This document shows positions 1-7,281 of a DNA stretch of 15,942 bases, piece after piece. Where the stretch lies: assembly GCA_035492055.1 (NCBI GenBank), contig DATJJR010000026.1, positions 1 through 15,942 of the forward strand. The letters are read 5' to 3'. The notes under the pieces are model-generated. The model saw nothing but the letters and a program-made list of their open reading frames with translations, was not told the DNA's origin and searched no databases. The stretch's first letter is position 1; each line of letters begins with the position of its first letter. The position numbers and the translations under genes were made by a program. This DNA is from Ga0074130 sp035492055. GTDB lineage: Bacteria; Pseudomonadota; Gammaproteobacteria; Burkholderiales; Rhodocyclaceae.

Positions 1-746
1 TCCGCAGCCGATTGTGAGGCGAAGGGCTCAAGTACGCTCGCCAGGCGGTCCATGAGCGTTATGCGGTCTCCTTCACGACCAAGTCTTGGTCCAGAACTTT
101 GCAAGCCTGTTCGAGCATAGCCTGGGTGTGCTGCATTGCTCATTAGTCCCCAGCCATTCGCATCACTCCGGCGTTGTAGTTCACGCGCAAACAAAAGTGT
201 TGCCAGTTTCGATTGAGCATAGGCTGGCCAGGGTTTGTAGTTTCGCTCCCACTGCAGATCGTCGAAATGAATATCAGCTTGTAGTCGATGAGCGCCACTG
301 CTGACCGTGACAACATGCGGCCGAGTAGCTTGCATCAGTAATGGCAGGAGACGCGCGGTCAGGGCAAAGTGCGAAAGGTAATTTGTACCGAACTGCAATT
401 CAAAGCCGTCACTGGTCAAATACCGCCTAGGCGGCATCATCACTCCTGCGTTGTTGATCAATAAATCCAGATGCGAATGAGTTGAAGCGAAGTTTTCGCT
501 AAACTTCTTGACCGAATCGAGGCTGCTCAAGTCCAGATGCATGTAGCGCATCAAGGCGTTGGGATACCTTAATCGAATATTGCGCAATGCGGCCTCGCCT
601 TTGGCATCGCTTCTCCCTGTCAGGACAACTTCGGCGCCCGCACCCGCAAGCGCCAAAGCTGCTTCATAGCCTATGCCGCTTGTTGCGCCGGTAATGATGA
701 TCAAGCGCCCCTGCTGATCCGGAATGTCCTCGACAGACCAATTCAT
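1..746 (-). CDS. SDR-family oxidoreductase, C-terminus cut by window edge
   Basis: The reading frame is open from an ATG at 746 down to base 1, about 248 codons, with no stop. It is a classical short-chain dehydrogenase with a Rossmann fold: the cofactor-binding TGATSGIG is at residues 19-26, NNAG at 98-101, a VSSGAH segment near 150, and the catalytic pair Y176-x3-K180. The sequence resembles the retinol dehydrogenase / WW-domain-oxidoreductase-like branch, usually about 300 residues, so roughly 50-60 C-terminal residues lie outside the window. The start is supported by AAGGAG at 753-758, six bases upstream. It lies 129 bp downstream of the membrane-protein gene on the same strand and could be co-transcribed with it. 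The substrate cannot be told from sequence. Confidence 0.9.
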   Translation of the reverse strand, partial: MNWSVEDIPDQQGRLIIITGATSGIGYEAALALAGAGAEVVLTGRSDAKGEAALRNIRLRYPNALMRYMHLDLSSLDSVKKFSENFASTHSHLDLLINNAGVMMPPRRYLTSDGFELQFGTNYLSHFALTARLLPLLMQATRPHVVTVSSGAHRLQADIHFDDLQWERNYKPWPAYAQSKLATLLFARELQRRSDANGWGLMSNAAHPGYARTGLQSSGPRLGREGDRITLMDRLASVLEPFASQSAA

Positions 747-875
747 TTCAAGCTCCTTGGCTTTGTCTTGGTAGTTGAACGGCCAAGGCCGCGAGTAACT
801 TCGAGGAACACGCCAGATTTTCTTTGAGCCAATCATGTCAGCGTCCCAGATATTCGAGTGCCGATAGCGCTGCGT

Positions 876-1232
876 TTATTGCCCTGCCTCATCCGTGCCT
901 TTCGGTGAACAGCACCATTTACCCCAGCGACTTTGCAGGCGTGTCTTCATTGCTTCACGTTCTTCGGCGGTAAGCCCGGCATATAGCTCTCGCCTATCTC
1001 TGTGTCGACAGCAGGAACCCAAATTTCCGAAGAGCAGTTTGCTCAAAACCAGCAAGCCGAGCGCCTCGCAGAAATTGATCGTGTGCAGGCCAGAAAAAAG
1101 CGCAGGCATCAACCAATTCCAGAGCCACATGACGATCAGCCCCAAGGCTGCGCCGCCGGCGATACACAGGATCAGTACTTTGATACAGCGCGCCACACAG
1201 CGGCGACCATCAGATGATTTACATGCACTCAT
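876..1232 (-). CDS. Small two-helix membrane protein paired with ECF sigma factor
   Basis: A 118-residue protein with a basic, Cys-containing N-terminus, two hydrophobic segments (about residues 17-45 and 52-71) joined by a short loop, then a charged tail with a CC pair, an acidic helix-like stretch and a second CC near the end. I place the start at ATG 1232 because GAGGA at 1240-1244 lies seven bases upstream; a GTG at 1238 in the same frame would overlap that ribosome site. It begins 14 bp after the stop of the sigma factor gene, so the two are almost certainly one transcript. I do not recognise a named domain. Position suggests it modulates, or is served by, the sigma factor, but it lacks the long cytoplasmic N-terminal domain of typical anti-sigma factors. 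Confidence 0.8.
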   Translation of the reverse strand: MSACKSSDGRRCVARCIKVLILCIAGGAALGLIVMWLWNWLMPALFSGLHTINFCEALGLLVLSKLLFGNLGSCCRHRDRRELYAGLTAEEREAMKTRLQSRWGKWCCSPKGTDEAGQ

Positions 1233-1246
1233 TTTCACTTCCTCAC

Positions 1247-1855
1247 TTAAAGTTCGTCGTAGATAGCTTGCAACTTGCTGCGCAGCCGTTGTATGGCCAG
1301 GCGCTTTTGTCCAAGCAGGGTATTAACCGGGATACCGGTCGATGCGGCAATTTCCTTGAAACTCAGGCCGTCAATCTCGTGCGCGACAAAGACATCGCGC
1401 TGTTTCTCTGGAAGCGCCTCCAATGCGAGCGTAATCGCATCAAGTAAACAAGCACGGCTGTAGGCAGCTTCGGGGCCATCATCGACCATGGGTAACATCT
1501 GCTCGAGCCAATGACTTTCTTCCGCATCTGCCTCACGCTCAAGTAGTACGCTTGAAGGCAGGGGCAATTGCGCTTCCCTCTTCTTACGGAAGCGATCGAT
1601 GATGCGATTGCGTGCGACCCGCGCCAGCCATGCCCCTGCCTGTTCTATCGGCATAGGTAATCGGTAAGCCTCGACGAAGGCGAAGAAAACATCCTGAAGA
1701 ATGTCTTCCACCTCTGCCGCATCAAAGACCCGGCGACGAATGAACTGCCGCAAACGCCCCTGCTCGCGACGAATCGTCTCTGAAATCTGAGAATCCTGAA
1801 GAGCCATCTGCGCGCGAGGAAATAAAGGATTTTTTTGAATTAGCGCGGAGTCCAT
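1247..1855 (-). CDS. ECF-type RNA polymerase sigma factor
   Basis: A 202-residue sigma-70 family protein of ECF layout. Region 2 lies at about residues 30-95 and contains the AEVEDILQDVFFAFVEAYR helix and the WLARVARNRIIDRFRKK segment that melts and reads the -10 element. Region 4 lies at about 145-198 with the LPEKQRDVFVAHEIDGLSFKEIA helix-turn-helix preamble. Acidic and basic linker residues separate them. The first ATG at 1855 has only a weak AGG two bases away; Met17 is a possible alternative. The next gene downstream is the two-helix membrane protein, 14 bp away. No classical anti-sigma gene is adjacent, so the activating signal is unknown. Confidence 0.92.
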   Translation of the reverse strand: MDSALIQKNPLFPRAQMALQDSQISETIRREQGRLRQFIRRRVFDAAEVEDILQDVFFAFVEAYRLPMPIEQAGAWLARVARNRIIDRFRKKREAQLPLPSSVLLEREADAEESHWLEQMLPMVDDGPEAAYSRACLLDAITLALEALPEKQRDVFVAHEIDGLSFKEIAASTGIPVNTLLGQKRLAIQRLRSKLQAIYDEL

Positions 1856-1867
1856 ACCTGTAATGAC

Positions 1868-1896
1868 GAATCACAGGGAGGAATATTGTGTGTCAA
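1868..1896 (-). promoter_or_regulatory. Candidate sigma-70 promoter for the first ECF operon
   Basis: Read on the minus strand, a perfect TTGACA (1891-1896) is followed by 17 bases and TGATTC (1868-1873). The -35 and spacing are ideal, but the -10 is poor, so this is only a candidate. It would start transcription a few bases before the ATG at 1855, giving a very short leader, which agrees with the lack of a clear ribosome site there. Confidence 0.3.
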
Positions 1897-2058
1897 CCGA
1901 TAATTCAGGAACAGATTGCCCGCTCTTGGATGGGAAGGCAATGATTCAAGGACTTACCCGTTGTTAAAACACAGCCCGGCATAAAGAAGTCGCAGGCAAC
2001 GAGGCGCCTGTACTGCCTACATCGGAGTATGCTGAGTCTTTAGCCGAGGATATCAACC

Positions 2059-2238
2059 ATGCTTGTTCGTAGACGCACTTGGCTTTATCAGCTTCCTGGG
2101 GAACGCGAGATTCACAGTATCTCCTTCAAGACGCCCTTGACCCTAGCGCAAGTCAAAGTAGCGCTTCAGCGCACTGTCGGGAGTCCTGCCGAAATATGGG
2201 GACGCAGTGTAGGCCCTCTTACCACCATTGAGAGATAA
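2059..2238 (+). CDS. Small ORF, 59 aa, hypothetical
   Basis: ATG at 2059 to TAA at 2238 encodes 59 residues. A GAGGA at 2046-2050 sits eight bases before the ATG, an ideal ribosome site. The product is basic at the N-terminus (LVRRRTWLYQLPGEREIHS), has no membrane segment or cysteine, contains a plausible amphipathic stretch (TLAQVKVALQRTVG) and ends in IER. Composition resembles a real folded small protein rather than a random frame, and no other gene claims this interval. I do not recognise the family. It stands alone between the divergent ECF operon and the convergent copper-type gene. Confidence 0.6.
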   Translation: MLVRRRTWLYQLPGEREIHSISFKTPLTLAQVKVALQRTVGSPAEIWGRSVGPLTTIER

Positions 2239-2434
2239 CAATAAGTGGATGCGGGTGAGGAAATCCATGCAAGGCTGCGTTGCCTTTGCTACTGAATAAA
2301 AACAAAGTATCCGCCACCCATTGAGTTTGGATAAGCCCAGATAGGTTCGAAGGCAGTTCGCAAGGGATAGTGTCGATGATCCGTTGCGTAGCGCTCATGC
2401 GATCCAGTGCAATGGCCGTTGAACAACAATCGGC

Positions 2435-2818
2435 TTATTGACGCAGCCCGGCAATAACACTGTCTTGACGGTCGGACTGATTGCCAACGTGTTGTGCTAC
2501 GAAGCGGCAAGCTTCCACACAGTTGTGGCATGCCTCCATACAAGCCTGGCAATAATCCATCTGGTATTTACCGCATTCTTCTTGGCAGCCTTCGCATATA
2601 TCTGCACAGGCACGGCAAATGAAGGACGCCACGTTACTGTTTCGCTCAACGTACGCCGCTGCCATCCGACAGATTTGTGCACAATCGGTGCTAAGTGAAA
2701 TACACGTATCCAAGGGCCGCGGGTTCGCCTCATTCACACAGCCTTTCGCACAGTCATCGCAGGCTTTAGCACATGCATAGCATGCCGTAACGCATGCACG
2801 AAATTCCTGTGTGTACAT
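2435..2818 (-). CDS. DUF326 four-helix-bundle cysteine-rich copper-binding-type protein
   Basis: A 127-residue protein with 19 cysteines, mostly in C-x3-C and C-x2-C spacing along predicted helices (for example ACVTACYACAKACDDC near the N-terminus and CQACMEACHNCVEAC near the C-terminus). This is the pattern of the DUF326 / Csp-like four-helix bundle, in which cysteines line the core and bind many Cu(I) ions. There is no signal peptide, so it would be the cytosolic type, storing or buffering copper. The start is at 2818 because GAGGAG at 2824-2829 lies five bases upstream; an upstream ATG at 2854 has no such support. No copper ATPase or CueR gene is next to it in this window. Confidence 0.9.
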   Translation of the reverse strand: MYTQEFRACVTACYACAKACDDCAKGCVNEANPRPLDTCISLSTDCAQICRMAAAYVERNSNVASFICRACADICEGCQEECGKYQMDYCQACMEACHNCVEACRFVAQHVGNQSDRQDSVIAGLRQ

Positions 2819-2865
2819 AGCAGCTCCTCGTACCCGGCTCATTGCAGTTGTCACTACCGGCTTGG

Positions 2866-2885
2866 GCCTTGCATTTGAGGAAGGC
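2866..2885. promoter_or_regulatory. Inverted repeat upstream of the DUF326 gene
   Basis: GCCTT-N10-AAGGC lies about 48 bases upstream of the copper-type gene. The arm sequence and a spacing near 20 bp are reminiscent of MerR/CueR-family sites (ACCTT...AAGGT), but I cannot place good -35 and -10 elements around it, so assignment as an operator is weak. Confidence 0.25.
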
Positions 2886-3077
2886 TCTCATTTCATCCGG
2901 AGTGGATCAACCTACCCGCCTCAAAACATTTGGCTGTCAGTCCATGACTCAAGGACTTGTGGGAATCGGGCTACAAGCTGCGTTTACTCCAATCTGCCGA
3001 GCATAGCCATCTCGTATACCAAGTCGTCAATCTTCGTTCGCGTATTCGTATTTGTCGCGTATGCGCTGCAGCCATCG

Positions 3078-3965
3078 TTATTCGCCAAACCTCAATTCCT
3101 GCTTCATTGACTCTATAAAGGCGCGGGTTCGCGCAGGTAATAGCCGGGCGTGCGGATATACCAGATTGATCGGATAGGCATCGGTCTTGAACTCCGCCAG
3201 AACGACCTTGAGCTGACCTTGGCGAATGAAGTCATTTACCTGATAGGAAATGAACATGCCTATGCCTGCTCCCGACAAGCAGGCTTGTACGGTTGGCCAA
3301 ACCTGATTGAATTCAAGATTTCCAGAGACCGGCACAGTGAACTGTTTGCCCTTTTCCCTGAACGCCCACCATGGCGCAGCGTTTCCGGAAAAACGAATGC
3401 AATTCATCTTGCGAAGGTCTCTCGGATGCTGAGGGGTGCCGTGTTTTCTCAAATACTCGGGACTTGCCACCACTACGCGTTGCACTTGTCCAAGTGATTG
3501 GGCGACAAGTGACTGGTCATCCAGATGGCCAATTCGAATGCCTACGTCGACATTCTCGTCCAGCAAGTTGACTACACGATCATGCAACATTAGAGACACG
3601 CGCATCTTTTCATGTCGCTGAGCAAAGCGCGTGACTGCCGGCGCCACATACATTTGGCCGAAGAGCACTGGGGCAGTGACGACGAGCAATCCACTCGGCT
3701 CAACGAGGTCTTGCGTTAACGCAGCCTCGGCTTCATCAATGGCCGCAAGCAGACTGCGGCAGTTGGCCACATAGATTTTCCCCTCCTCCGTGATTGTTAC
3801 GCGACGCGTCGTCCGGTTGAACAGGCGGACGCCCAGATATCGCTCGAGTATCGCGAGCGTCCTGACGACTGCGGGAAGAGAGACATTCAGAGCTTCCGAT
3901 GCAGCGGTCAGACTGCCCGTCTCTGCAATGGCAAGCGCGGTCTGCATTGCCTTGATCTTGTCCAT
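3078..3965 (-). CDS. LysR-family transcriptional regulator
   Basis: A 295-residue LysR regulator. The N-terminal winged helix-turn-helix spans about residues 1-60 (AIAETGSLTAASEALNVSL, then LERYLGVRLFNRTTRRV), followed by the linker helix and a periplasmic-binding-protein-like effector domain from about residue 88 (GLLVVTAPVLFGQMYVAPA). Start chosen at ATG 3965 with GGAG about eight bases upstream; the longer frame to 3995 adds ten residues that cover that ribosome site. It is transcribed divergently from the GST / flavin-binding pair, the usual arrangement for a LysR protein and its target. The inducer is unknown; an electrophile or aromatic compound would fit the target genes. Confidence 0.93.
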   Translation of the reverse strand: MDKIKAMQTALAIAETGSLTAASEALNVSLPAVVRTLAILERYLGVRLFNRTTRRVTITEEGKIYVANCRSLLAAIDEAEAALTQDLVEPSGLLVVTAPVLFGQMYVAPAVTRFAQRHEKMRVSLMLHDRVVNLLDENVDVGIRIGHLDDQSLVAQSLGQVQRVVVASPEYLRKHGTPQHPRDLRKMNCIRFSGNAAPWWAFREKGKQFTVPVSGNLEFNQVWPTVQACLSGAGIGMFISYQVNDFIRQGQLKVVLAEFKTDAYPINLVYPHARLLPARTRAFIESMKQELRFGE

Positions 3966-3996
3966 GCCGATTACTCCACAAAGCTGAGTACACAAA

Positions 3997-4031
3997 TAGA
4001 ATTTCAGGTATTTATTCTAGACAAGATAGAA
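3997..4031. promoter_or_regulatory. Candidate LysR operator in the divergent intergenic region
   Basis: Three related half-sites occur in 35 bp: TAGAAT (3997-4002), ATTCTA (4014-4019) and TAGAA (4027-4031). The first two form TAGAAT-N11-ATTCTA and the last two form TTCTA-N7-TAGAA, an interrupted dyad of the size LysR proteins use. The tract begins 31 bp upstream of the LysR start and ends 42 bp before the GST start, where an operator serving both promoters would be expected. Confidence 0.5.
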
Positions 4032-4073
4032 ATCAATATGGTTCCTGTCTCATAACCTTCAGGAGTTCATGAA

Positions 4074-4697
4074 ATGCTCAAGTTATATCGCTTCGCTCTT
4101 TCCGGTCATTGCCATCGTGCAGAATTGTTTATCTCCTTACTGCAACTGCCGTGCGAATTGATTGATGTCGACTTTGCCGGTGGTCAGCACAAGCGCCCAG
4201 AGTTTCTGGCAATGAATGCATTTGGACAAATTCCTGTGCTTGTAGACGGAGACATTGCAATCGCCGACTCAAATGCCATTCTGGTTTACCTGGCCAGCAA
4301 GCATGCGCAGGGGCAGCAAGTTGATTGGCTTCCGAGTGATGCATTGCGCCAGGCCAAGGTTCAACGCTGGCTATCCGTTGCAGCAGGACAAATCATTTAT
4401 GGTCCGGCACGGGCGCGGTTGAAGACGGTGTTCGATGCCCCCATCAACGTCGAGGAAGCGGTTCGAATCTCCAACGAATTGCTTGCCGTGATGGAAAAGG
4501 AACTGGGCAACACGCTCTTTCTCGCAGGTCAGACACCCACGATTGCCGATGTATCGGCCTACTCGTACATTGCGCACGCTCCGGAAGGCAATGTGTCGCT
4601 CCAGCCCTTTCCTCATGTGCGTGCATGGTTGGCCAGAATCGAGGCTTTGCCCGGTTTCGTTCCAATGCAAAAGAGTGCCGTAGGACTGGCTGCATAA
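4074..4697 (+). CDS. Glutathione S-transferase family protein
   Basis: A 207-residue soluble enzyme with the two-domain GST fold. The N-terminal thioredoxin-like domain (about 1-80) shows SGHCHRAEL at residues 10-18, the candidate glutathione-activating Ser/Cys region, the cis-proline segment FGQIPVL and the gamma-glutamyl-binding DSNAILVYLA. The C-terminal helical domain carries the conserved TIADVSAYSYI motif with its N-capping Asp. AGGAG at 4061-4065 is eight bases before the ATG. The flavin-binding gene starts five bases after the stop, so the two are translationally linked, and the divergent LysR gene probably controls both. Likely role: conjugation or reductive detoxification of an unidentified electrophile. 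Confidence 0.92.
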   Translation: MLKLYRFALSGHCHRAELFISLLQLPCELIDVDFAGGQHKRPEFLAMNAFGQIPVLVDGDIAIADSNAILVYLASKHAQGQQVDWLPSDALRQAKVQRWLSVAAGQIIYGPARARLKTVFDAPINVEEAVRISNELLAVMEKELGNTLFLAGQTPTIADVSAYSYIAHAPEGNVSLQPFPHVRAWLARIEALPGFVPMQKSAVGLAA

Positions 4698-4702
4698 ATG
4701 CC

Positions 4703-5671
4703 ATGAGCATCTTTGACCATGTACATGACAAGACCTTTCATTCTGGAGAGACTTACCTTCAGGAAAAAGTCGGGTTGGCAGAACGAATGGCCGACCTTGG
4801 GCCCAAGGTCATACGCAAATTCATGCCGGCACAGCATCGTGTATTTTTCGAGCATTTGACGTACGTGGTCATTGGTGGGCTCGACCAGAACAATCAGCCG
4901 TGGGCAAGTATTCTTTACGGGGCACAAGGCTTCATTCGATCGCCGAGCGAAACAGCACTGCGAATCAATGCACTGCCACTTTCAGGTGATCCGCTCTTCG
5001 GGCAGTTGGTGCCAGGTACTGCACTCGGCCTGCTGGGATTTGAGGCCCATACTCGCAGAAGAAACCGGGCCAACGGAACTGTTGTCCATGTGGATGCGCA
5101 CGGCTTTGACGTTCACATCATGGAAAGCTTCGGCAATTGCCCTAAATATATCCAGGCGCGAGAGGCCAGCCTTGTTACGTCGGACCAAAGTGGCGGATTG
5201 ATTACGTGTGCCAGCCGATTAAATGATGAGCTTCATGCGTTTATTGGCAAGGCAGATACCTTTTTTATCGCCAGCGCGCATCCTCAAGCCGGTGAAGGTG
5301 GAACGTACGGCGTCGACATCTCTCATAGGGGCGGCAAGCCGGGATTTGTCAGCGTCAGCGCAACCGAAGATAGTCATGATCGTCTCGTTGTCCCGGATTT
5401 TGTCGGCAACTTTTTCTTCAATACATTAGGGAACATTGCACTCAATCCGCACGTCGGCCTGCTCTTTGTCGACTACGAGAAACACGATGTCGTACACATT
5501 GCCGGTGATGCAGAACTCATCCTTGATGGACCGCTGATTGATGCATATGTCGGCGCGGAACGGCTTTTCACCGTCACAATTCGGAGCGTCGTACAACGCC
5601 GCGCTTGTTTGCCGCTCGACTGGGGACAGGTTGAGCCGTCCCCGTTTCTGGAACATACAGGGCACTGGTGA
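4703..5671 (+). CDS. PNPOx-fold flavin-nucleotide-binding family protein
   Basis: A 322-residue protein of the pyridoxamine 5'-phosphate-oxidase-like, predicted flavin-nucleotide-binding family. It has an N-terminal helical lead-in (HSGETYLQEKVGLAERM), a first split-barrel segment (FFEHLTYVVIGGLDQNNQPWASILYG) and a second barrel (FFIASAHP, then GKPGFVSV and NFFFNTLGNIALNPHVGLLFVDY), so two related halves. Some relatives carry a C-terminal 2Fe-2S ferredoxin domain; this one stops before it. The ATG at 4703 is five bases past the GST stop with no Shine-Dalgarno at normal spacing, so initiation is probably by coupling to GST translation. An ATG at 4698 leads to an immediate stop. Probable flavin-dependent redox enzyme; substrate unknown. 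Confidence 0.85.
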   Translation: MSIFDHVHDKTFHSGETYLQEKVGLAERMADLGPKVIRKFMPAQHRVFFEHLTYVVIGGLDQNNQPWASILYGAQGFIRSPSETALRINALPLSGDPLFGQLVPGTALGLLGFEAHTRRRNRANGTVVHVDAHGFDVHIMESFGNCPKYIQAREASLVTSDQSGGLITCASRLNDELHAFIGKADTFFIASAHPQAGEGGTYGVDISHRGGKPGFVSVSATEDSHDRLVVPDFVGNFFFNTLGNIALNPHVGLLFVDYEKHDVVHIAGDAELILDGPLIDAYVGAERLFTVTIRSVVQRRACLPLDWGQVEPSPFLEHTGHW

Positions 5672-5706
5672 TTTGGATCGAACCCGGGAATAAAAGCGAG
5701 GGATAC

Positions 5707-5787
5707 ATGCTTTCCTTGCATTGGGTTTGCACTGAAGGTTGCCCGTGTTCATGCACTGCGACAAATAGCGGCAGACCCGACAGTTAA
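5707..5787 (+). CDS. Possible Cys-rich leader ORF upstream of chrA (26 aa)
   Basis: ATG 5707 to TAA 5787 encodes 26 residues with cysteines at positions 8, 12, 14 and 16. GAGGGA at 5698-5703 is a plausible ribosome site, though only three bases from the ATG. It lies between the flavin-binding gene stop (5671) and chrA (5920), and the strong inverted repeat at 5823-5850 begins 35 bases after its stop. The layout is that of a leader peptide followed by a hairpin. An ORF this short may be chance, and no family is recognised. Confidence 0.25.
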   Translation: MLSLHWVCTEGCPCSCTATNSGRPDS

Positions 5788-5822
5788 AGACACACGGTGC
5801 CGGGGCAAAATTGAACACCTCG

Positions 5823-5854
5823 ATCGATAATGCGGAACAGCATTATCGATAATG
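5823..5854. promoter_or_regulatory. Perfect inverted repeat / composite palindrome upstream of chrA
   Basis: ATCGATAATGC (5823-5833) and GCATTATCGAT (5840-5850) are exact inverted copies around a six-base loop. The right arm also forms a second perfect palindrome, CATTATCGATAATG (5841-5854), so the octamer CGATAATG occurs three times in alternating orientation. There is no T-tract after it, so it does not look like a terminator; a DNA-bound regulator site or an RNA hairpin in the chrA leader fits better. It ends 65 bases before the chrA start. Confidence 0.6.
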
Positions 5855-5919
5855 GCAAACTTCTTCATCGGCATATGCCATGCTTCATGGCTCGCCCGTG
5901 CCTTTGAGGACGCCAATTC

Positions 5920-7281
5920 GTGACAAGCCCGACAACCACGCCATCGCCTGATATCGCCCCGCCACCCGTTTCCATGTGGGAAGCATTCCGCTACTGGTTC
6001 AAACTTGGCTTCATCAGTTTTGGCGGCCCGGCCGGGCAAATCGCCATCATGCACACCGAGCTGGTTGAACGCCGTCGCTGGATTTCGGAAAAGCGTTTCC
6101 TCCATGCCCTGAACTACTGCATGTTGTTACCCGGCCCCGAGGCCCAGCAGCTCGCAACATACATCGGTTGGCTGATGCACCGGACCTGGGGCGGCATCAT
6201 TGCAGGCGGGTTGTTCATCCTGCCATCACTCTTTGTCCTGATCGCGTTGTCATGGATCTATCTCGTCTTTGGCAACGTACCGCTGGTGGCCGGCCTTTTC
6301 TACGGCATCAAGCCGGCAGTGACCGCCATCGTCGTACAGGCAACGCACCGTATCGGCTCACGTGTCCTCAAGAACAATATGTTGTGGGCCATTGCCGTGG
6401 CCGCCTTCGTCGCGATCTTTGCGTTCGATGTTCCGTTCCCCTTGATTGTGGCGATTGCAGCGCTGATTGGCTATCTGGGCGGACGTATCAGGCCGGACAA
6501 ATTCACATCGACTGGCAGCCATGGCAATGCTGCGAAGACATACGGTGCGGCCATCATTGATGACCACACCCCGACACCGGCACATGCACGCTTTAGATGG
6601 TCCGGTTTACTGATCATCGTTGCGTCGGCTATCGTGTTGTGGGCATTGCCGATGGGCGTGCTCGCTGCGCACTACGGCTGGAATCATCCGCTGACGCAAA
6701 TGGGTTGGTTCTTTACCAAAGCGGCGCTGATGACGTTTGGCGGCGCATATGCAGTATTGCCCTATGTCTATCAGGGCGCCGTCGGGCATTATGGCTGGCT
6801 CACACCAACCCAGATGATCGATGGCCTGGCATTGGGTGAAACAACACCCGGCCCACTGATCATGGTTGTTACCTTTGTCGGATTCATCGGGGGCTATGTC
6901 AAAGCTGTCTTTGGCCCCGAACATTTGTTTCTTGCGGGATCAGTGGCGGCAGTCATCGTGACATGGTTCACATTCCTGCCGTCCTTCATTTTCATTCTCG
7001 CAGGCGGCCCATTGGTTGAAAGCACGCACAACGATCTCAAATTCACGGCACCGTTAACGGCCATTACGGGTGCCGTTGTCGGCGTGATTCTCAATCTGGC
7101 GCTGTTCTTCGGCTATCACGTTCTTTGGCCCCAAGGCTTTGGCGGCGGCTTTGAATGGGCATCTGCCGTCATCGCAATCGGTGCAGCCATTGCACTGTTT
7201 CGCTACAAGGCCAATGTGATTCACGTCATTCTTGCCTGCGCGCTGATCGGCCTTGCTTCGCGATTTTTACTGCCCGCGTAG
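5920..7281 (+). CDS. chrA: Chromate transporter, long-chain CHR family
   Basis: A 453-residue inner-membrane protein with two homologous Chromate_transp halves, the size of long-chain ChrA proteins that export chromate from the cytoplasm. The first half has FGGPAGQIA at residues 34-42 and LLPGPEAQQLA at 69-79; the second has FGGAYAVLPYV from 273 and GETTPGPL from 306. About ten to twelve hydrophobic segments are visible. Translation starts at GTG 5920, backed by GAGGA at 5906-5910, nine bases upstream. No chrB or chrF regulator gene is adjacent. It may be read from its own promoter or through from the GST operon, as no convincing terminator separates them. Confidence 0.93.
   Translation: MTSPTTTPSPDIAPPPVSMWEAFRYWFKLGFISFGGPAGQIAIMHTELVERRRWISEKRFLHALNYCMLLPGPEAQQLATYIGWLMHRTWGGIIAGGLFILPSLFVLIALSWIYLVFGNVPLVAGLFYGIKPAVTAIVVQATHRIGSRVLKNNMLWAIAVAAFVAIFAFDVPFPLIVAIAALIGYLGGRIRPDKFTSTGSHGNAAKTYGAAIIDDHTPTPAHARFRWSGLLIIVASAIVLWALPMGVLAAHYGWNHPLTQMGWFFTKAALMTFGGAYAVLPYVYQGAVGHYGWLTPTQMIDGLALGETTPGPLIMVVTFVGFIGGYVKAVFGPEHLFLAGSVAAVIVTWFTFLPSFIFILAGGPLVESTHNDLKFTAPLTAITGAVVGVILNLALFFGYHVLWPQGFGGGFEWASAVIAIGAAIALFRYKANVIHVILACALIGLASRFLLPA

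Noticed and set aside
876..1266. Overlapping plus-strand ORFs opposite the membrane-protein gene
   Set aside because: They are frame shadows of the sigma factor / membrane-protein operon and lack ribosome sites.
2438..2698. 86-residue hydrophobic plus-strand ORF
   Set aside because: Antisense to the Cys-rich DUF326 gene; the hydrophobicity follows from complementing Cys/Ala/Glu-rich codons.
5686..5713. GGGAATAA before the Cys-rich mini-ORF, matching the -35 of the candidate ECF promoter
   Set aside because: No CGTCTA-like box at the required 14-base spacing, so a single-box match only.
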